From the NCBI GenBank assembly GCA_900548875.1, contig URMA01000048.1, positions 1 to 21,642 of the forward strand: DNA of 21,642 nucleotides. The letters run 5' to 3'. This stretch comes from an uncultured Porphyromonadaceae bacterium. GTDB lineage: Bacteria; Bacteroidota; Bacteroidia; Bacteroidales; Muribaculaceae. Below are positions 6,450-14,997 of this stretch, in pieces (the stretch's first letter is position 1; each line of letters begins with the position of its first letter). A program made the position numbers and the translations under genes. Under the pieces are notes generated by a model. That model was not told where the DNA came from. It ran no database searches and was given only the letters and a program-made list of their open reading frames with translations.

Positions 6450-7735
6450 AAACAAAAGTAGCTGTCTTATTCACGGTCATTGGCTGCACACTGCAATGTC
6501 AGGCCATCACGCTGGATGAATGTCAGCAAATGGCACAGGAAAACTACCCGCTCATCCAGCAGTACGGACTGAACGAACAGGCGCATGAACTGACACTTGA
6601 CAACATCAGCAAATCGTGGCTTCCGCAACTTGCATTGTCGGCACAGGCCACCTATCAGTCCGACGCTCCGACCTTCCCGGAATCGCTCGACAAACTTTTA
6701 GGAAGTTTCACGCCTGTCGAAGGGATGCCGAAGGACCAATACCGCATCTCGCTCGAACTCCAGCAAAACATCTGGGACGGCGGAAAAAGCCGTAACGAAC
6801 GGCTGGTGGCAGATGCCAAACGAATGGAACAGGAAACCAGCCTGGACGTGGAAATGTACAAACTTCGCGAAACGGTCAACAACGTGTTTTTCGGCCTGCT
6901 CCTGCTCAACGAAAACATACGCCAAAACGAAGCCCAGCTTGAACTGTTGGCCCGCAACCGTCTCCGCATGGAAATCATGCTGAAAAACGGCACGGTAACG
7001 GAAGCTTCCGTCTACACCATAAAAGCGCAGGAACTCAGTGTTGCCCAACTCAACAACAAGCTGAAATCCATGCAAAAAGAATATAGCCGTGCCCTTTCGC
7101 TGCTGACGGGAGCCAACGACGAACAGTTGTACGACAAAATAGAAAAACCCGTTCTGCAGGAAGCGGCAAGTGGAGAAAACCAGCGTCCCGAGCTGAAACT
7201 GTATGATGCACAAATCAACACGCTGACAGCACAACGCAAATCGCTCGACACCGCCATCATGCCGCATTTCAACCTCTTTGCCAACGGTTTTTACGGCAAT
7301 CCCGGACTCAACTATATTCAAGACATGTTCCAACCCAAATGGAGCTGGAACTATATGGTGGGAATAAGAATGCAATGGAACATCAGCAGTTTCTACACGC
7401 GGAAAAGTACACGCAAGAAAATCGAGACACAAATGGCAGCTCTGGAAAATGCCAAGGACGTGTTTCTGTTCAACTCCAACATTGCCACACAACGGAAAAA
7501 CGACAAAATAGATGAAATCCGGAAACAGATTAAAGACGATGATGCCATCATCGACCTCCGCTCAAAAATCAGAATTGCCGCTGAATCGGAACTGGAAAAC
7601 GGAATCATCGACGAAACGTCGCTCATTCAAAAAATAACCGACGAACATCTGGCAAAAATCAACAAAGCCACTCATGAAGTGGAACTCCTGAAAGCTATAG
7701 AAGAATACAATTACATCACCAACCAACACAACTAA
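6446..7735 (+). CDS. TolC-like outer membrane efflux protein
   Basis: This 429-residue outer membrane factor has an N-terminal signal peptide ending near residue 20 (QCQA before ITLDECQQMA). The start of the mature protein, LDECQQMAQENYP, is typical of TolC/OEP proteins. Two long helical OEP repeats follow (about 25-215 and 240-425), rich in Q, N, A and E, with the beta-strand hairpin region near residues 268-310 rich in aromatic residues. It would form a trimeric channel through the outer membrane and periplasm, taking substrate from the adaptor and ABC pump encoded next. It overlaps the TetR gene by 4 bp and is 5 bp from the adaptor gene, so a single dedicated export unit is likely. Confidence 0.93.
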   Translation: MKTKVAVLFTVIGCTLQCQAITLDECQQMAQENYPLIQQYGLNEQAHELTLDNISKSWLPQLALSAQATYQSDAPTFPESLDKLLGSFTPVEGMPKDQYRISLELQQNIWDGGKSRNERLVADAKRMEQETSLDVEMYKLRETVNNVFFGLLLLNENIRQNEAQLELLARNRLRMEIMLKNGTVTEASVYTIKAQELSVAQLNNKLKSMQKEYSRALSLLTGANDEQLYDKIEKPVLQEAASGENQRPELKLYDAQINTLTAQRKSLDTAIMPHFNLFANGFYGNPGLNYIQDMFQPKWSWNYMVGIRMQWNISSFYTRKSTRKKIETQMAALENAKDVFLFNSNIATQRKNDKIDEIRKQIKDDDAIIDLRSKIRIAAESELENGIIDETSLIQKITDEHLAKINKATHEVELLKAIEEYNYITNQHN

Positions 7736-7740
7736 CCTTT

Positions 7741-8631
7741 ATGAAAAAGCTATCATACATCCTGCTGTCAGCCATCGTCCTTACCGGCTGCTCGGAAGAA
7801 AAACAATTTGACGCTACCGGAACATTCGAATCGGCAAACGAAATCATCGTGTCGGGCGAAACCAACGGCAAAATCATGGAACTGCACCTGCAAGAAGGCG
7901 ACAAGGTAAATGCGGGACAAATTCTCGGATATATCGACACCGCCCAACTGCATCTGACAAAGCTGCAACTGCAAAAGAACTCAACCTCGCTGCAAATCAA
8001 CAAGCCCGACATCGAAAAACAGATAGCGGCATTGCAGGAGCAGATCAAGAAGCAGGAGTTCGAACAGCAACGTCTTCTCAATCTTAAAAAAGACGGAGCC
8101 GCCTCACAAAAGCAAATCGACGACATTGCATCGGCCATCGCCGTACTGAAATCACAACTGAACGCCCAACTCTCCACGCTGAAGAAAACTACCGGCAGCG
8201 TAGACGAGCAAAGCCGCTCCATTGACATACAGATCGCCCAAATCGACGACAGAATAAAGAAAAGCCTCATCACGGCACCGGTCAACGGAACCGTAACCGC
8301 AAAATTCATGAATGCCGGAGAATTTGCCGCTGCCGGAAAACCCATCTATAAGGTAGCCGACCTCGACAATATGTACCTGCGCGCCTACTTCACTTCAGCA
8401 CAAATTGCCGATATCAAAATCGGGCAGAAAGTAAAAGTGACAGCCGACTTCGGCGATGAAAAAGAATATGCCTACGACGGAACCGTCATCTGGATTGCCG
8501 CCGACCACGAATTCACCCCTAAAAACATTCAGACAAAAGAATCGCGTGCCGACCTGGTGTACGCAGTCAAGATAGCGGTGAAAAACGACGGCCGAATCAA
8601 AATCGGCACATACGGAGAAGTGTCCCTATAA
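7741..8631 (+). CDS. HlyD-family periplasmic adaptor, lipoprotein
   Basis: This 296-residue membrane fusion protein has a signal ending in the lipobox LTGC (Cys17), so it should be a lipoprotein held in the inner membrane. The first half of the biotinyl-lipoyl-like hairpin is at about 32-60 (GKIMELHLQEGDKVNAGQIL). A long coiled coil runs from about 70 to 165 with many Q, K and L. The second lipoyl half is at about 178-205 (LITAPVNGTVTAKF, GEFAAAGKPIYKV), followed by a beta-barrel part. It resembles YbhG-type adaptors that bridge ABC-2 pumps to TolC. It sits between the TolC-like gene and the ATPase genes. Confidence 0.92.
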   Translation: MKKLSYILLSAIVLTGCSEEKQFDATGTFESANEIIVSGETNGKIMELHLQEGDKVNAGQILGYIDTAQLHLTKLQLQKNSTSLQINKPDIEKQIAALQEQIKKQEFEQQRLLNLKKDGAASQKQIDDIASAIAVLKSQLNAQLSTLKKTTGSVDEQSRSIDIQIAQIDDRIKKSLITAPVNGTVTAKFMNAGEFAAAGKPIYKVADLDNMYLRAYFTSAQIADIKIGQKVKVTADFGDEKEYAYDGTVIWIAADHEFTPKNIQTKESRADLVYAVKIAVKNDGRIKIGTYGEVSL

Positions 8632-8643
8632 ACAACCGCGGCT

Positions 8644-9552
8644 ATGAAAACCATCATCACCGACGGACTGACTAAAAGTTTCCATCGGAACAAGGTGCTG
8701 AAAGGCGTAAGTTTTGAAGTGGACGAAGGCACCATTTTCGGTATCATCGGTCCTGACGGGGCGGGGAAATCCACCCTTATACGAACCCTGGCTACCCTCA
8801 TCAATCCCGACGGAGGCAAAGCCACGCTGCTGGGACTCGACCTGCAAAAGGACTACCGCCGCCTGCGCAAGCGCATCGGATATATGCCGGAAAACTTTTC
8901 CCTCTATCAGGATTTGAGCGTTGAAGAGAATCTGGAGTTCTACGCCTCACTCTTCAACACGACCATCGAGGACAGCTACGCGCTCATCGAACCAGTTTTC
9001 CGACAACTCGCCCCGTTCAAAAAACGCCGGGCAGGAAAACTGTCAGGAGGAATGAAACAGAAACTCGCCCTTTCGTGTGCGCTCATCCATCAGCCGGAGC
9101 TGCTGATTCTCGACGAACCGACACGAGGAGTCGACCCGCTGTCGCGCATGGAGTTCTGGAACATTCTCGCCGACATCAAACGCAACGGGACGAGCATCGT
9201 GCTCACCACTTCCTACATGGACGAAGCGTCGCTATGCGACAATATCGGCCTGTTCTACGACGGTGCGTTCCTTCAGACAGGCACCCCTCAGTCCATCATC
9301 AGCAATTTCGGGAAACCCGTCTACGAAATCCACTGTGCCAAGAAATACGCCACGCTGCTTGCCACACGAAATTGGGCGGGTACGGAATCGTGCTATTCTT
9401 TCGGCAACACCCTTCACATGCTATTCAAGGAACGGACGCCCGACATTGCCGGACTGAAAAGACACATCGAGAACGCTACCGGCGAACAAACGGAAATCAT
9501 TCCTGCTGAAGCCACCGTAGAGGACTGCTTCATGAACCTGATAAACAGCTAA
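8644..9552 (+). CDS. ABC transporter ATPase 1 (YbhF N-half-like)
   Basis: This 302-residue ATP-binding subunit is of the drug/ABC-2 exporter type. Walker A is GPDGAGKST (36-44, Lys42), the signature LSGGMKQ (133-139) is intact, and Walker B LLILDEPT (153-160) has Glu158. The switch histidine is missing: the usual TTHYMDEA reads TTSYMDEA, with Ser190 in its place. A C-terminal extension of about 75 residues follows the ATPase core. With the next gene it corresponds to the two halves of the single E. coli YbhF protein, here as separate proteins. The missing switch residue pairs logically with the altered signature of ATPase 2, leaving one complete composite ATP site. Confidence 0.92.
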   Translation: MKTIITDGLTKSFHRNKVLKGVSFEVDEGTIFGIIGPDGAGKSTLIRTLATLINPDGGKATLLGLDLQKDYRRLRKRIGYMPENFSLYQDLSVEENLEFYASLFNTTIEDSYALIEPVFRQLAPFKKRRAGKLSGGMKQKLALSCALIHQPELLILDEPTRGVDPLSRMEFWNILADIKRNGTSIVLTTSYMDEASLCDNIGLFYDGAFLQTGTPQSIISNFGKPVYEIHCAKKYATLLATRNWAGTESCYSFGNTLHMLFKERTPDIAGLKRHIENATGEQTEIIPAEATVEDCFMNLINS

Positions 9553-9557
9553 CGGAT

Positions 9558-10292
9558 ATGGACAATATCATTGATGTCAAAAACCTGACCAAACGATTTG
9601 GCAACTTCACGGCTGTCAACAACATCACTTTCCAAGTCAAACGCGGAGAGATATTCGGATTTTTAGGAGCCAACGGTGCAGGGAAAAGCACGGCAATACG
9701 GATGCTCTGCGGCCTGAGCCTTCCCACATCGGGTAGCGGCACAGTCGTAGGTTACGACATTCTGACACAGTTCGAACAACTGAAACGCAACATCGGCTAT
9801 ATGAGCCAGCGTTTTTCGCTCTACAACGACTTGACGGTAAACGAAAACATACGTCTGTTTGCCGGAATCTACGGCATGCGCAGGCCGGAAATTGCCGAAA
9901 AGTCAAAAGTGCTGCTGACTTCACTCGGCATTGAAACCAAGGCCAACACCCTCGTCGGCGCACTTCCGCTGGGTGAGAAACAGAAACTGGCGTTTTCCGT
10001 CGCGTCGTTCCACAATCCGCAACTTGTCTTTCTCGACGAGCCGACCGGTGGCGTCGACCCCTCCACACGCAGAAGGTTCTGGGAAATGATTTATGAATCG
10101 GCATCACGCGGAGTGACCGTGTTCGTCACTACCCACTACATGGACGAAGCGGAATATTGCGACCGCATTTCCATGATGGTCGACGGCGAAATCCGAGCAC
10201 TCGACACTCCCGAAAATTTGAAAAACGCCTACAATGTCAACACCGTCGACGAAGTGTTCCGCACTTTGGCACTGACCGCAAAAAGAAACTGA
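9558..10292 (+). CDS. ABC transporter ATPase 2 (YbhF C-half-like)
   Basis: This 244-residue ATPase subunit has Walker A GANGAGKST (37-45, Lys43), Q-loop Gln84 in YMSQRFSLY, Walker B LVFLDEP (156-162, Glu161) and switch His193 in TTHYMDEAE. The signature is altered to LPLGEKQ (136-142) instead of LSGGxxQ, a change I recall from YbhF-like proteins. It starts 5 bp after ATPase 1 and ends 5 bp before the first permease. It should form a heterodimer with ATPase 1, driving the two ABC-2 permeases. Confidence 0.92.
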   Translation: MDNIIDVKNLTKRFGNFTAVNNITFQVKRGEIFGFLGANGAGKSTAIRMLCGLSLPTSGSGTVVGYDILTQFEQLKRNIGYMSQRFSLYNDLTVNENIRLFAGIYGMRRPEIAEKSKVLLTSLGIETKANTLVGALPLGEKQKLAFSVASFHNPQLVFLDEPTGGVDPSTRRRFWEMIYESASRGVTVFVTTHYMDEAEYCDRISMMVDGEIRALDTPENLKNAYNVNTVDEVFRTLALTAKRN

Positions 10293-10297
10293 CCGCT

Positions 10298-11395
10298 ATG
10301 AACCGATTTTTTGTATTCGTAAAAAAAGAAACGCTGCAGATTCTGCGCGACAGCCGCACGATGCTTATCATCATCATGATGCCTGTCATGCAAATCGTGC
10401 TGTTCGGCTTTGCCATCTCCATGGAGGTGAACAATGTCGACGTGGCGATATACACTCCCAACCATACGCAGACAACCGAACAGATAGCCACCGACCTGCA
10501 GCACAATTCCTACATCACCTTCAAAGGGTATCTCGACAGTACGGACGAAATTGACCGTCTGATGAAGAAAGGAGAAATCGACGTAGCCGTCGTTGTCAGC
10601 GACGACATCGACCGGATTCTGGCCGGTAACGAACCCGGAAAAACAGGCATCGGCATTGCCACCGATGCCTCGAACACGGTCATATCCAACATGGCGGCCA
10701 ACTATGTAAAATCCATTATCAGCAACCGGCTCAACCTCAGCCAGTCGTTGCCGGTCGACATACAGACAAAAATGCTCTATAATCCGCAGTTGTTCAGTTC
10801 CTACACATTCGTTCCCGGCATACTTGGCCTTATCATTCTGATTATCTGCGCCATGATTACCTCCATTTCCATCGTACGCGAAAAGGAGACCGGAACCATC
10901 GAACTGCTACTGGTGTCGCCCGTCCGACCGCTGATTGTGATTGGCGCAAAAATGATTCCCTATTTCCTACTGTCGTGTCTGAACCTTGTCACCATTCTGG
11001 TGCTTGCCAAATATTTGCTAAACGTACCGATGGAAGGCAGTTTGACAGCCATTTGCGGCATATCGCTGCTGTATATTCTGCTGTCTCTCGCATTGGGAGT
11101 ATGCGTATCTACATTGGCCACCAATCAGGTTACCGCCATCATTGTCTGTGCTGTTGTGATGATTATTCCGGTCATCATGCTGTCCGGACTGATTTTCCCT
11201 ATCGAAAACATTCCGGTAGCGTTGCAGTATCTTTCCACCATCGTGCCTGCCCGCTGGTATATTGATGCCATGCGCAAGCTGATGATTGAAGGGCTGCCCT
11301 TCGGTGCTGTCCTCCAACAGACCGGCATACTTGTAGCCATGACCATCATACTGATAATTGTAGCATTGAAGAAGTTTAACGACAAAATAGGATAA
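10298..11395 (+). CDS. ABC-2 type permease 1 (YbhS/YhhJ-like)
   Basis: This 365-residue inner membrane subunit starts at the ATG at 10298 (MNRFFVFVKKE), 5 bp after the upstream stop. The longer open frame from 10157 overlaps ATPase 2 and adds Arg/His-rich residues unlike the family. The layout is that of ABC-2 permeases: a cytoplasmic start with KKETLQILRDSRTM, one membrane helix (about 21-43), a large periplasmic domain (about 45-165), then five membrane helices, with the conserved REKETGTIELLLVSPVRP cytoplasmic stretch. It should pair with the next permease to form the pore or lateral gate for a hydrophobic or amphipathic substrate. Confidence 0.92.
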   Translation: MNRFFVFVKKETLQILRDSRTMLIIIMMPVMQIVLFGFAISMEVNNVDVAIYTPNHTQTTEQIATDLQHNSYITFKGYLDSTDEIDRLMKKGEIDVAVVVSDDIDRILAGNEPGKTGIGIATDASNTVISNMAANYVKSIISNRLNLSQSLPVDIQTKMLYNPQLFSSYTFVPGILGLIILIICAMITSISIVREKETGTIELLLVSPVRPLIVIGAKMIPYFLLSCLNLVTILVLAKYLLNVPMEGSLTAICGISLLYILLSLALGVCVSTLATNQVTAIIVCAVVMIIPVIMLSGLIFPIENIPVALQYLSTIVPARWYIDAMRKLMIEGLPFGAVLQQTGILVAMTIILIIVALKKFNDKIG

Positions 11396-11401
11396 ACAGC
11401 A

Positions 11402-12508
11402 ATGAGAACACTCGGTTTTCTTTTGGAAAAAGAATTCAAGCAATTCTTACGCGACCCGTTTCTTCCGCGCATGATTGTGATATTCCCTGTCATTATCATG
11501 CTCATCATTCCTTTAGTGGCCAACTTCGACTTCAAGAATATCAACATCGGCATCATTGACAACGACAACAGTTCCTTTTCACGGCTGTTCATCGACAAAA
11601 TCAATCATTCCACCTATTTCCGACTGAAAGCCATGCCCAAATCGTTCAACAATGCCATGGAAGCCATGGACCAAAACGATGTGGACATCATTCTGGAAAT
11701 ACCCCGTGATTTTGAAAAAGAACTGGGGAGCGGATTGCGGCCCGAACTCTCGATTACCGCCAATGCCGTCGACGCTTCGAAAGGCAGTGCCGGAAGCGGC
11801 TACCTCACACAGATTCTGCTGTCAACCATTCAGGACAAACTGGGAGAAAAAGGAGCCGCAGTCAACACCACCGAACTTATCACGGTAAAAAACCTCTACA
11901 ACGAGACGGAAAACTATCGTCATTTCATGATTCCGGCATTGATGGTGATGCTCATCATTATCGTATGCTCTGCCCTGCCGACACTTAATATTGTCAAAGA
12001 AAAGGAACAGGGAACCATCGAGCAGATCAACGTTACACCCGTCAACAAGCTTACCTTTACTTTCGGCAAGCTGATTCCCTATTGGATTATGGGACAGTTC
12101 ATCCTAACCATAGCTCTGCTCATCGCCAAATACATTTATGGCCTGTCGCCCGTAGGACCCGTGTGGATAATCTATTTGAATTCACTGATATTCACGTTTG
12201 TCATTTCCAGTTTCGGACAAATCATCTCCAACATATCCAGTTCGATGCAGCAGGCCATGTTCGTAATGTTCTTCTTCATCATGGTGTTCATTCTTATGAG
12301 CGGCCTGCTCACCCCTATTGAGTCCATGCCGGAATGGGCACAGATGATTGCCGTATTCATACCCCCAAAATACTTCATCGAAGTCATGAGAGCCGTATAT
12401 CTGAAAGGCAGTGGCTTCCTCGACGTCTACCCTTCGTTTATCTATCTGGGATGCTTCACGATAGTCTTTACATTCTTTGCCGTTATCAGCTACAAAAAAC
12501 GCATTTAA
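11402..12508 (+). CDS. ABC-2 type permease 2 (YbhR-like)
   Basis: This 368-residue paralogue of the preceding permease has the same layout: an N-terminal cytoplasmic stretch with EKEFKQFLRDPF, a first helix (about 23-40), a periplasmic domain (about 45-175), five further helices, and the conserved KEKEQGTIEQINVTPV motif. It begins 6 bp after permease 1 and is the last gene of the operon, followed by a clear terminator. Two different permeases and two different ATPases indicate a fully heteromeric exporter. The substrate cannot be read from sequence; YbhGFSR-type systems have been linked to drug and cation export. Confidence 0.92.
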   Translation: MRTLGFLLEKEFKQFLRDPFLPRMIVIFPVIIMLIIPLVANFDFKNINIGIIDNDNSSFSRLFIDKINHSTYFRLKAMPKSFNNAMEAMDQNDVDIILEIPRDFEKELGSGLRPELSITANAVDASKGSAGSGYLTQILLSTIQDKLGEKGAAVNTTELITVKNLYNETENYRHFMIPALMVMLIIIVCSALPTLNIVKEKEQGTIEQINVTPVNKLTFTFGKLIPYWIMGQFILTIALLIAKYIYGLSPVGPVWIIYLNSLIFTFVISSFGQIISNISSSMQQAMFVMFFFIMVFILMSGLLTPIESMPEWAQMIAVFIPPKYFIEVMRAVYLKGSGFLDVYPSFIYLGCFTIVFTFFAVISYKKRI

Positions 12509-12520
12509 GCACAATACTAA

Positions 12521-12559
12521 AGCCTGTGGAAACAAAAAATATTTCCGCAGGTTTTTTTT
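12521..12559 (+). terminator. Terminator of the TetR-ABC export operon
   Basis: A 10-bp stem CCTGTGGAAA/TTTCCGCAGG (one T-G wobble) with a 9-nt A-rich loop is followed by eight T, 14 bp after the last stop codon of the operon. On the minus strand the hairpin is not followed by a T run, so it does not clearly serve the convergent hydrolase operon. Confidence 0.92.
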
Positions 12560-12612
12560 ATAAAAACAGCTTACTTATAACCTGTCTCTAAATGTTTTTG
12601 ACAACACAATAT

Positions 12613-13848
12613 CTATTCCACACTACTATTAATCCAATCAACAATATCTTGAAGAACTTCCTGAGAGCACGTTTCTTCTATATTATAATAATCCAAAGAA
12701 TTTCCAATTTGACAATGTTGAAACAAATGATTCAATCCCATATATTCTTTGAAAAAATTCTTTTTATTATTCCCACTCAACAATTTTTTAATCGCATTTA
12801 AATTACTAGCTGATATCACTTGCATATCATTACTGCCATTTATTGCCATTACTGGAATTTTTATGCTTGATATAGCCAAAGTTGGATCATAATTTATAAA
12901 GTAATTCAGCCAATTATCCTTAGGTTGAGCCTTTATTTCACTTCTTACTGACTCAACTGTTCTATCGGCTGGTTGACCATAGATTTTTAATGCTGCATTT
13001 TGTTGTTCTGCAAGTAAAGTATCACCTTTTATTCCAGGCCCCGCCATACTAACTATAAAATCTGCCTTACCTTTAGCACCCAACATAAACGCAATTAAAC
13101 CACCTTCACTGTGACCTAATATTCCAATTTTAGAAAACTTTCCACAAACCTCTAACCACTGCAATCCACACTCGGCATCTTCTGCATAATCCTTTGAAGT
13201 ACATCCACCGCGCTCTCCTGTCGATTTACCAACACCTCTGTCATCATAGCGCAATGAAGCAATACCATTTTTTGCTAAATAATCCGCAATAACCCAAAAT
13301 GGTTTATGCTCAAAAATTTCTTCATTACGATCTTGTGGACCACTTCCGGTTATCATTAGAACAACCGGAATCCGTTTATTTGGAGTATATCCAATAGGAT
13401 ATGTCAATGTTCCCGAAAAAACAGCATTCGCATTATCATTAGAAAAAGTAACTTCTTCTGTCTGGTAATCAAAAGGTGGCAATGGTTCTTGTGGACGTTT
13501 AGGCTTATCAATGTCCCCCGGTTCCAAATCCATAGGTAAGAATATACCATTTTGTTTGAAAATACCTTTAATTTTGTTATGAATTCGTTTGCCATTATAT
13601 GACATACCAATCGTCGGCAAATCCAAACTTATTGAATCTTGAGTAAGTAGAGAAAGATTAACCGGCATACACCTAACCCCTTGTTGTGGAATATCCATTG
13701 TTCCCCCATCTTTACTCACGTGAAAAGCAATTCTGATTTTCTGACCATTAATATCTAAACAACCATGCCAAGTTCCATTAATTTCCTGTGCATATGATAT
13801 CACCGAATACACCAAAACGATAAATATCAATAATATATTTTTTCTCAT
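12613..13848 (-). CDS. Secreted alpha/beta hydrolase (esterase/peptidase S9-S33 type)
   Basis: This 411-residue protein has a signal peptide (about 1-20, ending VISYA before QEINGTW). A beta-rich N-terminal domain (about 21-120) begins with NGTWHGCLDINGQKIRI, as in many Bacteroidetes exported hydrolases. The hydrolase fold then shows VLMITGSGPQDRN (163-175, oxyanion-hole region), SLRYDDRGVGKS (198-209), the nucleophile elbow GHSEGG with Ser247, likely acid Asp341 in NGSNDMQV and His374 in GLNHLFQ. The triad is complete, so it is probably an active periplasmic or exported esterase or peptidase; the substrate is unknown. It is the last gene of a PadR-HAAS-hydrolase set, 10 bp after the preceding gene, and AT-rich like those two. 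Confidence 0.88.
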   Translation of the reverse strand: MRKNILLIFIVLVYSVISYAQEINGTWHGCLDINGQKIRIAFHVSKDGGTMDIPQQGVRCMPVNLSLLTQDSISLDLPTIGMSYNGKRIHNKIKGIFKQNGIFLPMDLEPGDIDKPKRPQEPLPPFDYQTEEVTFSNDNANAVFSGTLTYPIGYTPNKRIPVVLMITGSGPQDRNEEIFEHKPFWVIADYLAKNGIASLRYDDRGVGKSTGERGGCTSKDYAEDAECGLQWLEVCGKFSKIGILGHSEGGLIAFMLGAKGKADFIVSMAGPGIKGDTLLAEQQNAALKIYGQPADRTVESVRSEIKAQPKDNWLNYFINYDPTLAISSIKIPVMAINGSNDMQVISASNLNAIKKLLSGNNKKNFFKEYMGLNHLFQHCQIGNSLDYYNIEETCSQEVLQDIVDWINSSVE

Positions 13849-13858
13849 TGCTACTTTT

Positions 13859-14422
13859 TTAAATATTTCTTTTTATAAGGATTGTACCAATTAAATATAG
13901 GATACACGAAATAATAATACCAATTGGAATGAACCAATATCCCAGAATATCATGCATTGATAGATCTGTTTCAGAACAAAACCCAATAAAAAAACTCTCG
14001 TTATTATAAAAAAAGCCGACACTATCAGGTATAAAAATTTTAAGAATCGACAATATCAAGAATGTCACACTGAAAAGATACAGAACACCTGATACAAGGT
14101 ATTTTCCTGTACGAAATATACAAACACATGTCTGTCTGATAATTTCAAAAGGATTACCCTTCTTCAATACGCTTTTTAATTGAGATTCTATCACATACAA
14201 TTGGGCAATTTTTGTTGGACTACCTAATTGGGTTAATACATTATTCAAACATTCTTCATCTGACAATGCAGCTTCTTGCAACCTACACATACTTTCATAA
14301 ATGTGTGAAGCCAACTCATTCAATATGTCTTTTTTAGTTTTTTCATCCAATACTTTGAGCTCACATTCAAGCTTATGCATATAATTCAAGTATTGTTTAC
14401 TATGCTGGTAATCTGTTTTCAT
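13859..14422 (-). CDS. HAAS/DUF1700-like membrane protein
   Basis: This is a 187-residue protein. The N-terminal part (about 8-75) is soluble and helical, with LDEKTKKDILNELASHI and LTQLGSPTKIAQLY. This pattern (helix, then a LGSPxxIA turn) is characteristic of HAAS/DUF1700 proteins. Two hydrophobic helices follow (about 106-131 and 162-183). HAAS proteins are commonly encoded beside a PadR regulator, as here (8 bp gap), and are thought to act with it in a signalling pair, perhaps sensing at the membrane. The assignment rests on the motif and the neighbour; similarity outside the N-terminal half is weak. Confidence 0.72.
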   Translation of the reverse strand: MKTDYQHSKQYLNYMHKLECELKVLDEKTKKDILNELASHIYESMCRLQEAALSDEECLNNVLTQLGSPTKIAQLYVIESQLKSVLKKGNPFEIIRQTCVCIFRTGKYLVSGVLYLFSVTFLILSILKIFIPDSVGFFYNNESFFIGFCSETDLSMHDILGYWFIPIGIIISCILYLIGTILIKRNI

Positions 14423-14430
14423 TTTGCACG

Positions 14431-14754
14431 CTAAATTAAATGTTCTATCCGCTTCGTCATCTTAAGATAATATTCAGTAAGGCTAGCAATATATTTTTTA
14501 CCAGCCTCAGTTATTTTGTAATATTTTCTTGGCATACCACTCTCCTTTTGCACCCAATATGGCTCGATTATTTCATCTTTGCACAATCGCATAAGGATAG
14601 GATAAATGGTACCATCGGCCACTTCAAATCCAAGAGTTTTCTCTATTTCGGAAGAAATCTGATATCCATAACTATCTTGTTTACTAATAATTATCAGCAC
14701 AACAAGCGGTAGTATCCCTTTCTTCATCTGTGTTATCAAATTATCTTGCAACAT
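14431..14754 (-). CDS. PadR family transcriptional regulator
   Basis: At 107 residues this is the usual short PadR form. It contains the winged-helix pattern LPLVVLIIISKQDSYGYQISSEIEKT (about 16-41), followed by EVADGTIYPILMRLCKDEIIEPYW and GMPRKYYKITEAGKKYI, the strongly conserved wing of the family. It leads the operon with the HAAS-like and hydrolase genes and probably represses it; PadR genes are generally autoregulated. A small palindrome at 14766-14776 between promoter and start codon is a candidate site. Confidence 0.92.
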   Translation of the reverse strand: MLQDNLITQMKKGILPLVVLIIISKQDSYGYQISSEIEKTLGFEVADGTIYPILMRLCKDEIIEPYWVQKESGMPRKYYKITEAGKKYIASLTEYYLKMTKRIEHLI

Positions 14755-14765
14755 AATTATTACAC

Positions 14766-14776
14766 ATACATTGTAT
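14766..14776. promoter_or_regulatory. Candidate PadR operator
   Basis: ATACA-T-TGTAT is a perfect 5+1+5 palindrome lying between the predicted transcription start and the PadR start codon. AT-rich dyads of this kind are usual for PadR proteins, but an 11-bp palindrome can occur by chance in such AT-rich DNA. Confidence 0.35.
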
Positions 14777-14794
14777 TACTACGTATATCGAGAG

Positions 14795-14825
14795 CAAAGA
14801 TATATAAATTATTAAAAATCACAAA
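14795..14825 (-). promoter_or_regulatory. Promoter of the PadR-HAAS-hydrolase operon
   Basis: Read on the minus strand, -33 TTTG (14822-14825) and -7 TATCTTTG (14795-14802) are 19 bp apart, a close match to the Bacteroides consensus. The leader before the PadR ATG is about 35-40 nt. Confidence 0.75.
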
Positions 14826-14918
14826 ATCAATTAAACTAAATTTGAATACCCTAGATGTTCAAATTATAACCATATCATTAGAAAGCACAAATTTTGCCAC
14901 TCTTCTTTTCCAAATAAT

Positions 14919-14949
14919 ATTGTCAAAAAATGAAATTTCGCTATATTTG
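14919..14949 (+). promoter_or_regulatory. Promoter of the TPR-HTH regulator gene
   Basis: ATTG (14919-14922) and TATATTTG (14942-14949) are spaced 19 bp apart. The -7 box lies inside a perfect dyad, CTATATTT-GTA-AAATATAG (14941-14959), which could be an operator or a chance feature of AT-rich promoter DNA. Confidence 0.6.
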
Positions 14950-14997
14950 TAAAATATAGGGTTTCAATCCACCAAAAAACACAGACTGAAGAATGCT

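Noticed and set aside
10157..10297. Upstream extension of ABC-2 permease 1 by 47 residues
   Set aside because: It overlaps the end of ATPase 2 and encodes an Arg/His-rich run typical of an out-of-frame reading; the ATG at 10298 is 5 bp after the upstream stop.
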